From an uncultured Collinsella sp. (GTDB lineage Bacteria > Actinomycetota > Coriobacteriia > Coriobacteriales > Coriobacteriaceae), in contig UQIC01000006.1 of the NCBI GenBank assembly GCA_900540985.1, forward strand, positions 14,335-78,334: 64,000 bases of DNA. Reading direction: 5' to 3'. Numbering within the stretch: position 1 is the first letter of the stretch; each line of letters begins with the position of its first letter. This document shows, piece by piece, positions 25,829-34,232 of the stretch. The notes under the pieces were generated by a model that was given only the letters and a program-made list of their open reading frames with translations, ran no database searches and was not told the origin of the DNA. The translations under genes were made by a program, and so were the position numbers.

Positions 25829-25954
25829 TTAGCGACGGTGGCCTTTCTTTTTGGGCTTCGAACCCTGCTTGAGTGCCTTGGAAAGGACGACAAGGGCCGT
25901 GAGGAGCGAGACCATAGCAGTCAGGAGCTTCACGAGCTCAGTGAAATCGGTCAT
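25829..25954 (-). CDS. 41-residue holin-like membrane peptide
   Basis: Too short for routine gene calling. GGAGGTGAT lies 8 bases upstream of the ATG at 25954. The peptide starts MTDFTELVKLLTAMVSLLTA, continues with a second hydrophobic part LVVLSKALK, and ends GSKPKKKGHRR. A short amphipathic start, one membrane helix and a Lys/Arg tail fit holin-like or type I toxin peptides. No antitoxin RNA is proven. A minus-strand terminator 120 bases upstream (26074-26103) shows that another short transcript ends nearby. Confidence 0.65.
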   Translation of the reverse strand: MTDFTELVKLLTAMVSLLTALVVLSKALKQGSKPKKKGHRR

Positions 25955-26073
25955 GGGCATCACCTCCCATCGGATGGAGGGCTCTGCCCGGCACGAGGGC
26001 TGCCGACAGCAAGGACGATTCTATCAGAGCGGCTGACTCCCGCCCGATTATTACCATCCCACCGCGCCTGTGC

Positions 26074-26103
26074 AAAAAAGAGGGCCGCCAAACAGCGACC
26101 CTC
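26074..26103 (-). terminator. Minus-strand terminator between small membrane genes
   Basis: GAGGGTCGC and GCGGCCCTC pair (one G-T) around a six-base loop, then TTTTTT. No protein gene lies immediately upstream on this strand, so it may end a small RNA. Confidence 0.6.
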
Positions 26104-26199
26104 CAGCGAAAGTGCATGTTATTTAGGACAGTCAAATTCTTTGAAAAACAAATGGATGCTGTAGAATTACAAATAAGAGTCACCCGGAAGGAGCGATCG

Positions 26200-26637
26200 A
26201 TGAAAAGCAAACGATTTGTCCTGAATGCACTTCTGGTAGTAGCAATATTGACGCTCTTCGTCTTTTCGTACTCATACATGAATCAGCCAAGATTTGGATA
26301 TGCTTTATACGCTGTTTTTTCCGGCGAAACAACTTACAACGCTATAGGCTTCATTGACGCAATCTTTTTCTATGTAGTCGGCCCCGTATCAAGCGAACTG
26401 GTCGCTTATGTTGTCAGCTACAACCTGAATCAACAAAGCCAAACTCACTCAGCGACTTCGGCCAAACAAGGAATCAATCTCTTCGCAATAATGATAATTC
26501 TGCAAATTGCGACTGTGTTGATTATCGCCCTGACCGCAACAAACGTTTTGAAGTATGAGTTCGGATTCATCGCGAGCTGTCTCATGGCAATTGCCGCGGG
26601 TATAGCGGTTTCGTATACGACACCGGCAAAGAAGTAG
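26200..26637 (+). CDS. Small integral membrane protein, unknown
   Basis: 145 residues from the ATG at 26200, with GGAAGGAG 7 bases upstream. Hydrophobic helices are at about 7-25, 45-70, 90-112 and 118-138. The loop between helices 2 and 3 is Gln/Ser-rich (NLNQQSQTHSATSAKQG). Base composition is clearly AT-richer than the core genome, which suggests foreign origin. TTGAAA and TAGAAT upstream (about 26138-26164) may be the promoter. No family recognised. Confidence 0.7.
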   Translation: MKSKRFVLNALLVVAILTLFVFSYSYMNQPRFGYALYAVFSGETTYNAIGFIDAIFFYVVGPVSSELVAYVVSYNLNQQSQTHSATSAKQGINLFAIMIILQIATVLIIALTATNVLKYEFGFIASCLMAIAAGIAVSYTTPAKK

Positions 26638-26639
26638 AT

Positions 26640-27057
26640 CAACTAACAGGGCCTATTTGGAATCCGAATCGTCCATGGAACCGTCGATGCCGGTTTTGGT
26701 GTCGTCATCCGTATTGGAATCGTCATCCTTGGGGCTTATAGGACACACATTTTGTCCTATAAGCCCCGATCAATTCATACTCCTCATCCTCGCCGAATTG
26801 CGAGTATGGCAGAATCGGCACTGGATGGCAGCGCGCTAGGCCGTGTTCGCGGAGTTACCCCCCCCCGTTTTTATCGTAACAGCTGATTCTAGGGACGCTT
26901 CAAAAAGTCAACCGAGAGTTTTGTCCCGTCAAGACGCCGAACGAGAATTACGTACCGCCAAGAGCCTCAAAACACGCCCCTCGCGGAACAGAATCCTCAC
27001 TCGATTTCCATGCGGAGTAAAAACGTCAATCAATCATCCTCCGCAACGTCTATCCAC
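26640..27057. other. Decayed coding remnants, a hairpin and a fourth C9 tract
   Basis: On the minus strand 26653-26850 shows pieces of a broken gene: CRFCHT in one frame, then FGEDEEYELIGAYRTKC, then an acidic end KDDDSNTDDDTKTG and a stop, joined only by frame changes. GGGGCTTATAGGAC and GTCCTATAAGCCCC form a hairpin at 26731-26767. Nine C at 26858-26866 match the length of the pilin-gene tracts but lie outside any frame. Nothing else supported. Confidence 0.45.
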
Positions 27058-27088
27058 CAAAAAGGCCGCCCCACGTGGAGCGGCCTTT
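27058..27088 (-). terminator. Terminator after the membrane-anchored protein gene
   Basis: On the minus strand AAAGGCCGC pairs with GCGGCCTTT and is followed by further T. It lies 34 bases after the stop at 27122. Confidence 0.75.
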
Positions 27089-27121
27089 GCTCGCAGCTTT
27101 TTACTGATAGTTACTCAAAAA

Positions 27122-27541
27122 TTATTCCAACACATCCACAGAAGAGCAGCGAATCGTATTTTTCTTTCGGGAATCGAGAAAATAGCCTACCTTGACTTTA
27201 GACCCAACGCTCACGGGGCTATCGCTTACATAGCGCGTATGTTCTGAATCAACCAGAATGGTCAGACGATCAGACCCGTCGTTATATGGATCTTCGCTTT
27301 CGACCGACATGGTAAAATCGCCAGAGCTGTCAACGTTCAACACCAATCCGCTCACGAACCACAAATGTGAATAGTCACCTCCGCTATCTTTTTGGCAACG
27401 CTCCACTTTTAGAAATAGCGCAGAGAATGCGAACACGGCAACTGATATAGCGATGAAAACCTTAACGCCACTCCCCTTGCCATGAAATACAAATTTATTC
27501 GCCAAAGAAAAATACCCCTGCCTTATCCGTGTAATTAGCAT
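27122..27541 (-). CDS. Membrane-anchored exported protein, unknown
   Basis: 139 residues. Residues 1-26 are basic and polar, one helix (VFIAISVAVFAFSALFL) spans about 28-44, and the rest is outside: a beta-rich domain with WFVSGLVLNVDSSGDFTMSV and VGSKVKVGYFLDSRKK. The pattern suggests a small beta-barrel domain, but no family is clear. AT-rich, like 26200-26637 and 28827-29252. Confidence 0.6.
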   Translation of the reverse strand: MLITRIRQGYFSLANKFVFHGKGSGVKVFIAISVAVFAFSALFLKVERCQKDSGGDYSHLWFVSGLVLNVDSSGDFTMSVESEDPYNDGSDRLTILVDSEHTRYVSDSPVSVGSKVKVGYFLDSRKKNTIRCSSVDVLE

Positions 27542-27637
27542 AGTACTACGTTAACGTGCTCATGGCTGTGGGTTGGTTTAACCTACAGCCATGCTAAAGT
27601 TGCCAAAAGGGGGCACAAAGGCCAATACGTTTGCGCC

Positions 27638-27898
27638 ATGCAGGCACAGCGACCTGGCATCGTATGCACCGGCGGGATCATCGCTGGCCCGCAAGGAGGG
27701 CATATCCACGCGCTCATGGTCGCCGGAGGCCTCGTGATGCAGCACGCGCCGGGCGGCGACTGGAAGCGCGTCGATTGGGACGTGCTTGCCGCCTGGCTCG
27801 ACAGATACGGTTACAAGGTCGCTGATTGCGAGACGGAGACCCTTCCGACCGCCGACGCGGCGAGTGGGAACGCGAGGGTAAAAACGCATCGTCGCTGA
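27638..27898 (+). CDS. Short hypothetical protein
   Basis: 86 residues. TGGIIAGPQGGHIHALMVAGG and LVMQHAPGGDWKRVDWDVLAAWL look like real protein. The end is low in content. Ribosome binding upstream is weak (AAAGG 23 bases before the ATG), so it may be a fragment. No family recognised. Confidence 0.4.
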   Translation: MQAQRPGIVCTGGIIAGPQGGHIHALMVAGGLVMQHAPGGDWKRVDWDVLAAWLDRYGYKVADCETETLPTADAASGNARVKTHRR

Positions 27899-28132
27899 AC
27901 CAGTGAGTCAGTATTCTTTAGTTGGATGATGGATATTGAAATTGATTAGCGAGATAATGTGCATATCTCATAATGTATGCGTTGCACCATGAGAGAGGGG
28001 TCTGTCATGAGCTGGAAACCGAGAAAATGCGTTATCGCCGGTCTCGTGACAACCGGTCCTGACGGCGGCTTGTTTGCAACCGCAATGACATCGTACCGAC
28101 TTTTCACTTGCATGTTCTGAAAGGCAGTTGCC

Positions 28133-28372
28133 ATGTTGTCGCAAAACCAATCGAGATACTTGGCCACAATCGGCTTTGCCCTGCTTGCATTACTCTTTGC
28201 TAGCGACCTTTTGCTGAAACCGCCCAAGGAACTCGTTTCGCTTGCCATAGCCTGCATTTCCGCCCTTTACTTTACGGCAACCCTATTCGTCGGACTAAAG
28301 GAGAGAAAAAAAGGCGCAGTCGTTGCATCCGCCGTAGGCGTGATCATAGCCATTGCCTCATTCTTTATCTGA
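28133..28372 (+). CDS. Small membrane protein, unknown
   Basis: 79 residues with three hydrophobic helices (about 9-26, 34-52, 60-78) and short charged turns (KPPKE, KERKK). AAAGGCAG lies 6 bases before the ATG. Likely three-helix inner-membrane protein. It ends next to the remnant exonuclease gene on the other strand. Confidence 0.65.
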   Translation: MLSQNQSRYLATIGFALLALLFASDLLLKPPKELVSLAIACISALYFTATLFVGLKERKKGAVVASAVGVIIAIASFFI

Positions 28373-28384
28373 CACATTGGTGAT

Positions 28385-28722
28385 CTAGGGGCGATATCGT
28401 AGGAATACGACCGGGAGAGCCGGGACCAGATTGCCCGGGTTGCCCGGTCGGCTCGCGCGACGGCGCGGCGGTTCCACAGAAAGCTCTCCGGACTTCACGC
28501 CGTTTCTGATCGCATTGTAGACAGCCATCTCGTCTTCGCAGTCGGCGAGCACGCGGTGTGCGTCGTCGTTTTGGATGTACAGTAAATCTCGAAGGTCCTC
28601 CATGCACCAGCGTCCGAGATTTTGGCCATGCGCGTTGCGCGAGCTGATAAGTGTCGATTGCGATGTTGTAGTTAAAGTCCAGACCAAAGCCGTCCCAGGC
28701 AGAACGGCTTTGTTTCCTTGAA
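28385..28722 (-). pseudogene. DnaQ-family 3'-5' exonuclease, C-terminal fragment with frameshift
   Basis: One frame gives SAWDGFGLDFNYNIAIDTYQ and LAQRAWPKSRTL. After a one-base change near 28602 the next frame gives MEDLRDLLYIQNDDAHRVLA followed by DCEDEMAVYNAIRNG. DDAHRVLAD matches the Exo III motif (HxxxxD) of DEDDh exonucleases, and IDTYQLAQRAWP matches the segment before it. The N-terminal catalytic part is missing: the gene is cut off at the IS30-like end at 28723. Confidence 0.65.
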
Positions 28723-28790
28723 TATCAACTTCATCCGGACACTTCCCGCATTCATCCGTGTGTGTACGGATGAATGCGGAGTCCGATACC
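28723..28790. repeat. IS30-like end with palindrome (copy B, inverted)
   Basis: TATCAACTTCATCCGGACAC followed by CCGCATTCATCCGT, a GTGTGT loop, and ACGGATGAATGCGG, then CCGATACCCC. It is an inverted near-copy of 25610-25690. A and B face each other across a 3.1-kb AT-rich segment. Confidence 0.8.
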
Positions 28791-28826
28791 CCGGCGGCCT
28801 GATCGGCAGACCGCCGGGAACTCTCA

Positions 28827-29252
28827 CTACTCGATAAAAGCCGGCACTCGGTTAGTCCTGCGCATCTTGAAATCGCCAGTCTCGTGGGAGACGTAGAGAA
28901 TGCCGTCCATCCCATCTCGTGATGCATACGACAGGTGAACTGAACCGCAATCCGATCCATCATTGTCGAGAAGATCAAACGAATTCGGGTCGCTCGTTGC
29001 GGCCAAACGACCACTCAGACAAGAGCCATCGTCATTACAGATTTGCCATTCCATATTTTCGCCTGCAAGAATCGCCATAGACGGCCTGGTCGCGCCATCG
29101 TTGACATACATCCCGTCTATACCAAAACCGTTTTCAGCGCCATCGATGAACGACTGCTCGGACCTAAACCTCGCAAATGATGCACAAAGCACCATTGCAA
29201 GACAAAGTGCAAAGCCAACAATAACGATCTTTACGTAGCTCTTGGCCGTCAT
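28827..29252 (-). CDS. Exported or membrane-anchored protein, unknown
   Basis: 141 residues. An N-terminal helix (VKIVIVGFALCLAMVLCASF, about 7-26) serves as signal or anchor; a Cys in it could allow lipidation, but there is no clear lipobox. The outer domain has GFGIDGMYVND, AILAGENMEWQICNDDGSC and SVHLSYASRDGMDGILYVS. GAGGG lies 5-9 bases before the ATG. Similar layout to the protein at 27122-27541. AT-rich. Confidence 0.6.
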   Translation of the reverse strand: MTAKSYVKIVIVGFALCLAMVLCASFARFRSEQSFIDGAENGFGIDGMYVNDGATRPSMAILAGENMEWQICNDDGSCLSGRLAATSDPNSFDLLDNDGSDCGSVHLSYASRDGMDGILYVSHETGDFKMRRTNRVPAFIE

Positions 29253-30228
29253 GCCATCCCTCTTTTCGCTTGCCTAAAGAAATGCGGAAGAAGCTGTTCG
29301 TCGCGGCTTGTTTGTAGGCCCTTCTGCCCCGGTTCGGTTACTTAGGTTACCTGAGAGATCCTTTTAATGATTGTTACCCATATACGTAATATGAATTTCG
29401 GACATATCAAAATTAATCAATGGTTGCGGGAGTTTCCGACCTCAGTGAAATGCCATCCTATATCCACAGAATCAGTCTGGCTGACATGTGCCAATGGCCG
29501 CTAACGGCACTTGGTCGGCAACGGTCTTAGCCCATCGGCCCCAACAGTGTCTCCTTCTGTCGCGCCGAGGGCCAGACGCACAGCGGTGGCGCCGTGCCGC
29601 GGCAGCTGGACGACCGCGTCGTCGACCGTGGCGATTACACTCGCGACGACACACCTCGCTAGTTTGCCTCGCCCTATTGGCCCCAGCGCGTTGCAGTTCA
29701 ATCAGCTGTTACAATTACCCACCCACAAAAAAGCCCATCTAGCAGGTGCTTTGCTGTTATAGAGTCCTGGAAAGAAAGGGCCGAACCGAAGTGTCTGGCC
29801 GGACGCCAATTGTCTGGGAACTGCTTCGGATTCGACCCTCTTTTACTTTCGCCCACTCGGTGGACTTCGGGTTTAATGCTTAGGGGCGGGGATTTAACAA
29901 AGTGAAATTTTAATGAAAAGAAATCCAGCTGCAGCAATTGCCATGGTGAGGGCTCGAATTGGCCATATAGATCTAAAATAGTCACGATACCTTCTCTTTT
30001 GCTGGAACGATATATCTATACAAGGTTGTGAGCGGAAAACAAAAATACGTCGATTGCTATTCGACAAACGGGTCTGGAATATTCTCAGGCATTTCGGGGC
30101 AGATTGATACACATGTACGAAAGGGAACCTATGTGGTGCGTTGGGTTGGAGCTGCTGCAGGCCCGATATGAATTACGGTCTTGCGCCCCGATGTCCAAAT
30201 AGGTTTCTCTCTAGACAGGAAGTTGCTC
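29253..30228. other. Gap of about 1 kb without a supported gene
   Basis: 29500-29700 is GC-rich and open on the minus strand (TVDDAVVQLPRHGATAVRL), but I recognise no family and see no start signal. 29710-30180 is AT-rich with only short frames. No RNA gene or clear repeat seen. Confidence 0.45.
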
Positions 30229-30594
30229 ATGGACACCATATATGACGGAGACGACTGGGTCGATCATTATAGTTGGCGACTAGTCGGCTCGGATGACAAT
30301 GGGGATGTGGTGTTTGATGGACTATGCCCAAAGCATCTCCATCCTTTTGTCTCGTCGTTAATTGAGAGTTCCGCTCGTGTTTCCCCCTACAGCTCGGCAT
30401 CGCTTCATGATACGGACGTTTTGAAGACCATAAGGGAATCAATTGACGAGGGCACGATGAGCGGCCCGCTGTTTTCTCGGCTTGTGGGGCTAGATGAGAT
30501 TGGCTCGAAACGACTGCTTGCGGGCGAAAAAGTGGAACTCACTTATCGGTCGATGATTTCAATCCTGCGGCTATCCGATGTTCTTCGCAAATAA
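30229..30594 (+). CDS. Hypothetical protein
   Basis: 121 residues from the ATG at 30229, with AGGAAG 6 bases upstream; a TTG start 48 bases earlier is less likely. The sequence is soluble and acidic at the start (MDTIYDGDDWVDHYSWRLVG, then GDVVFDGLCPKHLHPFVSSL), with a helical second half. No family recognised. Confidence 0.6.
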   Translation: MDTIYDGDDWVDHYSWRLVGSDDNGDVVFDGLCPKHLHPFVSSLIESSARVSPYSSASLHDTDVLKTIRESIDEGTMSGPLFSRLVGLDEIGSKRLLAGEKVELTYRSMISILRLSDVLRK

Positions 30595-30630
30595 ATGAGG
30601 CTTCCATGGCCATGTGGCAGCCTGTCTCAC

Positions 30631-30732
30631 CTATGGGTGGGAGCCGAGTACTTTTCGGACGATTTGCTTGGCCTCGGCGTAGTCTTGGACGGGATCTGCC
30701 GGATCATCGCAATCCTCGACGAGATATTTCAA
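30631..30732 (-). CDS. Possible 33-residue peptide
   Basis: Read from a TTG at 30732 with AAGG seven bases upstream: KYLVEDCDDPADPVQDYAEA followed by KQIVRKVLGSHP and a stop. The acidic-to-basic pattern is protein-like, but length and start codon leave it uncertain. It lies just downstream of the next pseudogene on the same strand. Confidence 0.3.
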   Translation of the reverse strand: MKYLVEDCDDPADPVQDYAEAKQIVRKVLGSHP

Positions 30733-30788
30733 ACCGGCACCTTCTTAAACGGCGGACGTGACGGCGGCCTTCCCTGAATTCTATAAAA

Positions 30789-30998
30789 TCACGGCCTGAC
30801 TTGGGCGGCGAATTGGCGGAGCTCGTCATCGTCCATATCGTCGAAGTGCGGCAACTACGCCAGCGCGGCCCTCTGCTCCATCAGGTACCTACCGCTCGGA
30901 GACTCGCGAATCGTCTGCAAGATGACCTCGGGGGCGATAGCTGGGAAATCCACGCCCTAGGGAGCGACAAAAGAGATGGATTCAGCTGTCCCTCCCAT
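30789..30998 (-). pseudogene. Small gene with two in-frame amber codons
   Basis: From the ATG at 30998 the frame reads GGTAESISFVAP, TAG, GVDFPAIAPEVILQTIRESP then SGRYLMEQRAALA, TAG, LPHFDDMDDDELRQFAAQVRP and a TGA stop. The three pieces stay in one frame and look like one protein of about 68 residues, so two point changes to TAG are the simplest explanation. No family recognised. Confidence 0.5.
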
Positions 30999-31484
30999 GT
31001 GTTGGGACCTCATTCAGGGCATCGGCTGCATCCGGCCTTTCGCATTCGCCGCCCGGCTCTTCGGTCCCGCCCGGCCGACGGGTTTCCCATCTACGGCAAA
31101 ACGATCGCACTTATATGTATGCATTCCCGGATTGGGAATATGTTTCAGCCCACGCGAGCAAAGCCTCGGCGTACTCCGTGGCATCTCGGCTTTGCACCCT
31201 GCAATGCCGCGCAGCGGAGATACCACCTGAGACGGATGTCGATGCATCGAACCCGAGACCGGGCGCTGCGGCGGGAAGCCTCTCGCACGGACAATCTGCT
31301 CGATCTTGCCGCACCCGTCTTAAAAGGTTAGACAAACTTTTAATCGTACGACATCCGTCGAACAGTCGGGGGTACATACCACTACAGAAGGCCCATGGAA
31401 CGGGGAGCAAGATGGTCGGCGACGGGTTCAAGGCACTCTCCGGCCCCACGCGCCGCCAGGGAGGGCGTCGGGAGGGAGGCCGTA
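30999..31484. other. Gap without a supported gene
   Basis: The open frames on both strands are Arg/Pro/Cys-rich without start signals. I see no repeat or RNA gene. Confidence 0.4.
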
Positions 31485-31940
31485 ATGGGTGAGAAGGGCG
31501 AGCGGCCGGAGCGGGTGTTCCCCGGCAGGACAGACCCGTGGTTCATAGCGGCCATGGTGATTGTGGCGGGCGGTTTATCCGCGGCTTGTATCGCGTGTTT
31601 CCTGAGCTCAAGTCCCGCGCTCCTATGGGGCTGGCTCGCGCTGGTGCCCGTCCCGGCCCTCGTGGCCCTGGCCGCCCTTCCCGTCCGCAGCAACCGCCTC
31701 GAGCTCTACGGCGACCGCCTCGTCGTCGTGTACGCTGGGACGCGTTCGGTGATACCCTACGCCCACGTGCGGGGCGTCCGGCGCACCAGGACGCTCTGGG
31801 CGGGGACGGCCAACTCGCTCGACCGCGTCTACATCGAGGCGCCCTACGACGGTGACGCCATCGTCTCGGTGACCGACAACGATACCCTCGTGGCGGAGCT
31901 GGGGCACAGGTGCGGCCTCGGGCCATACTCCCATTTTTGA
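31485..31940 (+). CDS. Two-helix membrane protein with bacterial PH-like domain
   Basis: 151 residues from the ATG at 31485 after GGAGGGAGG. Helices at about 18-38 and 44-62 form a hairpin. Next comes a beta-rich part, SNRLELYGDRLVVVYAGTRS then VIPYAHVRGVRRTRT, ending in a helix (NDTLVAELGHRC). This is the layout of small bacterial PH (bPH) domain proteins. GC is high (about 70%). Role unknown. Confidence 0.65.
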   Translation: MGEKGERPERVFPGRTDPWFIAAMVIVAGGLSAACIACFLSSSPALLWGWLALVPVPALVALAALPVRSNRLELYGDRLVVVYAGTRSVIPYAHVRGVRRTRTLWAGTANSLDRVYIEAPYDGDAIVSVTDNDTLVAELGHRCGLGPYSHF

Positions 31941-32073
31941 GAGAGGTGCCGCCGGGCCCCCCGAAAGCCGTCTGCATTTGCAGGCCTTTATTCGAAATCG
32001 GGCGGCGCGGCTGAAAATCCCCGGCCTGAACCGCGAGGCCGCACCTGCATTCTCGCTGACTCTTTGCGTAAAC

Positions 32074-32118
32074 ATAAAAAGAAGGGCACGGGCGTCCGCG
32101 TTCGCGGAAACCCGTGCC
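32074..32118 (-). terminator. Terminator after the integrase gene
   Basis: On the minus strand GGCACGGGT...CCGCG pairs with CGCGG...CCCGTGCC and is followed by TTCTTTTT, 100 bases after the stop at 32218. 31941-32217 otherwise holds nothing recognisable. Confidence 0.75.
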
Positions 32119-32217
32119 ACATTTGCACCACCGAGATGACCGAGTAGAATATATCTGAACGCGATTCCACATTCCCGTACTTGCACTGCGGATTTGGTAA
32201 AGCGCATGTCTCAGCCT

Positions 32218-33708
32218 CTACTCGACCACGGCCGCCTCGGTCGGGATGGCCCCCAGCACTGCCGCGTACTCGGTGGGGTAGAGGCGGCTGATGGTCTGGA
32301 CGTCTCGGATGAGGACGTTGCGGTCGTCGGGCTCGGAGATGCCGTAGCCGAACGCCTCGAGCGTCTCGATCGCCTCGCGGATCTTCTGCTGGAACATGGG
32401 GCCGGGGTCCACCCTCAGGCCGAGGTAGCCGCGCCACAGGCTCGGCGACACGCGCAGCATGTTCTGGATCTTGGACATCGGCTCGATGTCGGCGTAGACG
32501 TTGAGCGTGACCATGGCGTCCTTGTGCCCGAGGATCGACTGCAGCGCCTTGATGTCGCCGCCGTGGCGGATCCACTGCGTCGCGAAGGTGTGGCGCAGGC
32601 CGTGGAACGTGATCAGCTCGTCGTTGGTGAGCATGAGGCCGTTGGTCTCCGAGAACGTCTTGAACGCCCTGCGGATGTAGCTGGTGGTGGCGAAGGAGCC
32701 GTCCGGCCGCGACACGACGTAGCTGTCCGCGAGGTCGCGCAGGCCGAGGGTCGACGCCTCCCGGAGCCTCTGCGAATCGATCTCGTGGATCTCCTTCAGG
32801 AAGGGGAGTAGGCCCACCGGGTCGATGGGGATCGTCCTCAGGTCGTGGTTCTTGGTGTCCTTGATGAAGGAGCCCCTTTCCTTGACGTAGGCCACGGAGT
32901 GCCTGACCGTGATGAGCCCCGACTCGAAGTCGACATCGCACCAGCGCAGGCCGCAGACCTCGCCGATGCGCATCCCGGTGTGCAGGGCAAGCACGACCGC
33001 CCTCCTGAAGGTCGAGTCCGGCATCATCGAGGTCACCGAGTTGAGCTTCGGCACGAGGTCGGAGCGCAGCGCGTTCCTGGGCCTGGCGATGACCCTGGGC
33101 GCGAGGGCGCCGTCGAACGGGTTCCTCCCGATCGTGTCGTTGCTCCTCTTCAGCAGGACGGCGTAGAGCCGCTTGCCGAGCTTGAAGGACTTGTTGAGCG
33201 TGTCGGGCGCCGTGCCCAGAGCGATCCTGCGCCTCGACCACGCGTTGACGTCGTCGGTCGTCACCTCGTTGACGGGGACGAGGCCGAGCTCGTCGCGCTC
33301 GATGTGCAGGGCGCTGTAGTGGTAGTCGTCGCGGGTCGTCGGGGTGATCCTGTTCATCTCCAGGCAGAAGTCGATGAACTTCTCGAGCGCCTCGGAGAGC
33401 GGCAGCGCGGCGTAGTCGTCCCGCTGTTCGGCGGGAAGCCCGGTGCCGACAGCGGTCCTCGTCTTCTCGACCTCGGCGAGCTCCAGCTCGACCTCCGACC
33501 TGAATTCCGCGAGGACGCGCATCGCCGCCGCCTTTCCCCGCGTGCTCTGCTTCAGGCAGGGCACGCCGGTGTTCTTGGTCCTCTGGACCTTCTTCCCGGT
33601 CATCTCGTCGGCCACCGTCACGACGGCCTGCCATTTGCCTTTGTTCTTCCTCACGCCGCCGGCTCCGCATACGCGTAAGGTTTTATTGCTGCATTTCTCG
33701 TTTTGCAT
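32218..33708 (-). CDS. int: Tyrosine recombinase (island integrase)
   Basis: 496 residues. An N-terminal arm-binding region (GGVRKNKGKWQAVVTV) is followed by a SAM-like core-binding domain near 100-200 (EALEKFIDFCLEMNRITPTT). The catalytic domain has the Arg in HTGMRIGEVCGLRW (near 268), the HxxR in FHGLRHTFATQW (near 369), His in LGHKDA, and Tyr in LNVYADIEP (near 407). The C-terminal ~90 residues extend past the usual end. AGGAG is 6 bases before the ATG. The gene begins 250 bases inside the right repeat and presumably inserts the island into tRNA-Pro. No excisionase gene was found. Confidence 0.95.
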   Translation of the reverse strand: MQNEKCSNKTLRVCGAGGVRKNKGKWQAVVTVADEMTGKKVQRTKNTGVPCLKQSTRGKAAAMRVLAEFRSEVELELAEVEKTRTAVGTGLPAEQRDDYAALPLSEALEKFIDFCLEMNRITPTTRDDYHYSALHIERDELGLVPVNEVTTDDVNAWSRRRIALGTAPDTLNKSFKLGKRLYAVLLKRSNDTIGRNPFDGALAPRVIARPRNALRSDLVPKLNSVTSMMPDSTFRRAVVLALHTGMRIGEVCGLRWCDVDFESGLITVRHSVAYVKERGSFIKDTKNHDLRTIPIDPVGLLPFLKEIHEIDSQRLREASTLGLRDLADSYVVSRPDGSFATTSYIRRAFKTFSETNGLMLTNDELITFHGLRHTFATQWIRHGGDIKALQSILGHKDAMVTLNVYADIEPMSKIQNMLRVSPSLWRGYLGLRVDPGPMFQQKIREAIETLEAFGYGISEPDDRNVLIRDVQTISRLYPTEYAAVLGAIPTEAAVVE

Positions 33709-33958
33709 GTCTGCTCCTAAATCCGCAGCTGATTAGAAACAGGCGGGCCCACCTGTGGGAACCCGGAACGGCGACGATTCGGGGCTCCTACCCCCGTTGA
33801 TTAAATCACCGGCTGCACCGCGCTCCTCAAAGCCGATAATATGCTATCTGGACAGACCGCGCTGAGCTGGTAAAATTTATTTATGCGGAAATGCGCTACT
33901 TGCGCTATTTGAGCGTGTTTTAACAAAATAAGCACAGGTCAGGGTCATTCTGACCCCG

Positions 33959-34047
33959 CTGGGGGTCAAGGGGTCGCTGGTTCGAATCCAGTCATCCCGA
34001 CCAGAAGTTTGCAGGTCAGGCACCTAGTGCCTGACCTTTTTTGTTTT
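33959..34047 (+). repeat. attR: displaced 3' end of tRNA-Pro and terminator
   Basis: Second copy of the 89-bp repeat. Only the part from the anticodon loop onward is present, so it is not a tRNA gene. One base differs from attL, in the acceptor stem. Confidence 0.93.
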
Positions 34048-34112
34048 TAATCACCATGATTATTTTGCTTAAAGCAACAACGTTCCCGCTCGATGTGATC
34101 ACCGAATCAAAA

Positions 34113-34171
34113 CGTGTACATCAGCCACCAAAATCGACATTTTTCGACATGTTTGGAGGCGGATGTACACG
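34113..34171. repeat. Long imperfect inverted repeat before the phosphatidyltransferase gene
   Basis: CGTGTACATC (34113-34122) pairs with GATGTACACG (34162-34171); inside, GCC-A-CCAAA pairs with TTTGG-A-GGC. It lies 60 bases upstream of the promoter of the next gene and could be an operator or RNA hairpin. Confidence 0.5.
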
Positions 34172-34232
34172 AATGCGAAATCCCCGTCGCCTAAAAGCAC
34201 CTTCCACATGTCTGGACTCTCTATGCTTACGC

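Noticed and set aside
29472..29762. Small genes around 29.5-29.7 kb
   Set aside because: Overlapping frames on both strands without ribosome sites or family motifs; recorded only as a gap.
31988..33670. 560-residue frame overlapping the integrase
   Set aside because: Arg/Asp/Pro-rich shadow; the integrase frame has all catalytic residues.
33959..34047. Second tRNA-Pro gene
   Set aside because: Only the 3' part from the anticodon loop is present, with no D arm or 5' acceptor strand. It is the attR repeat.
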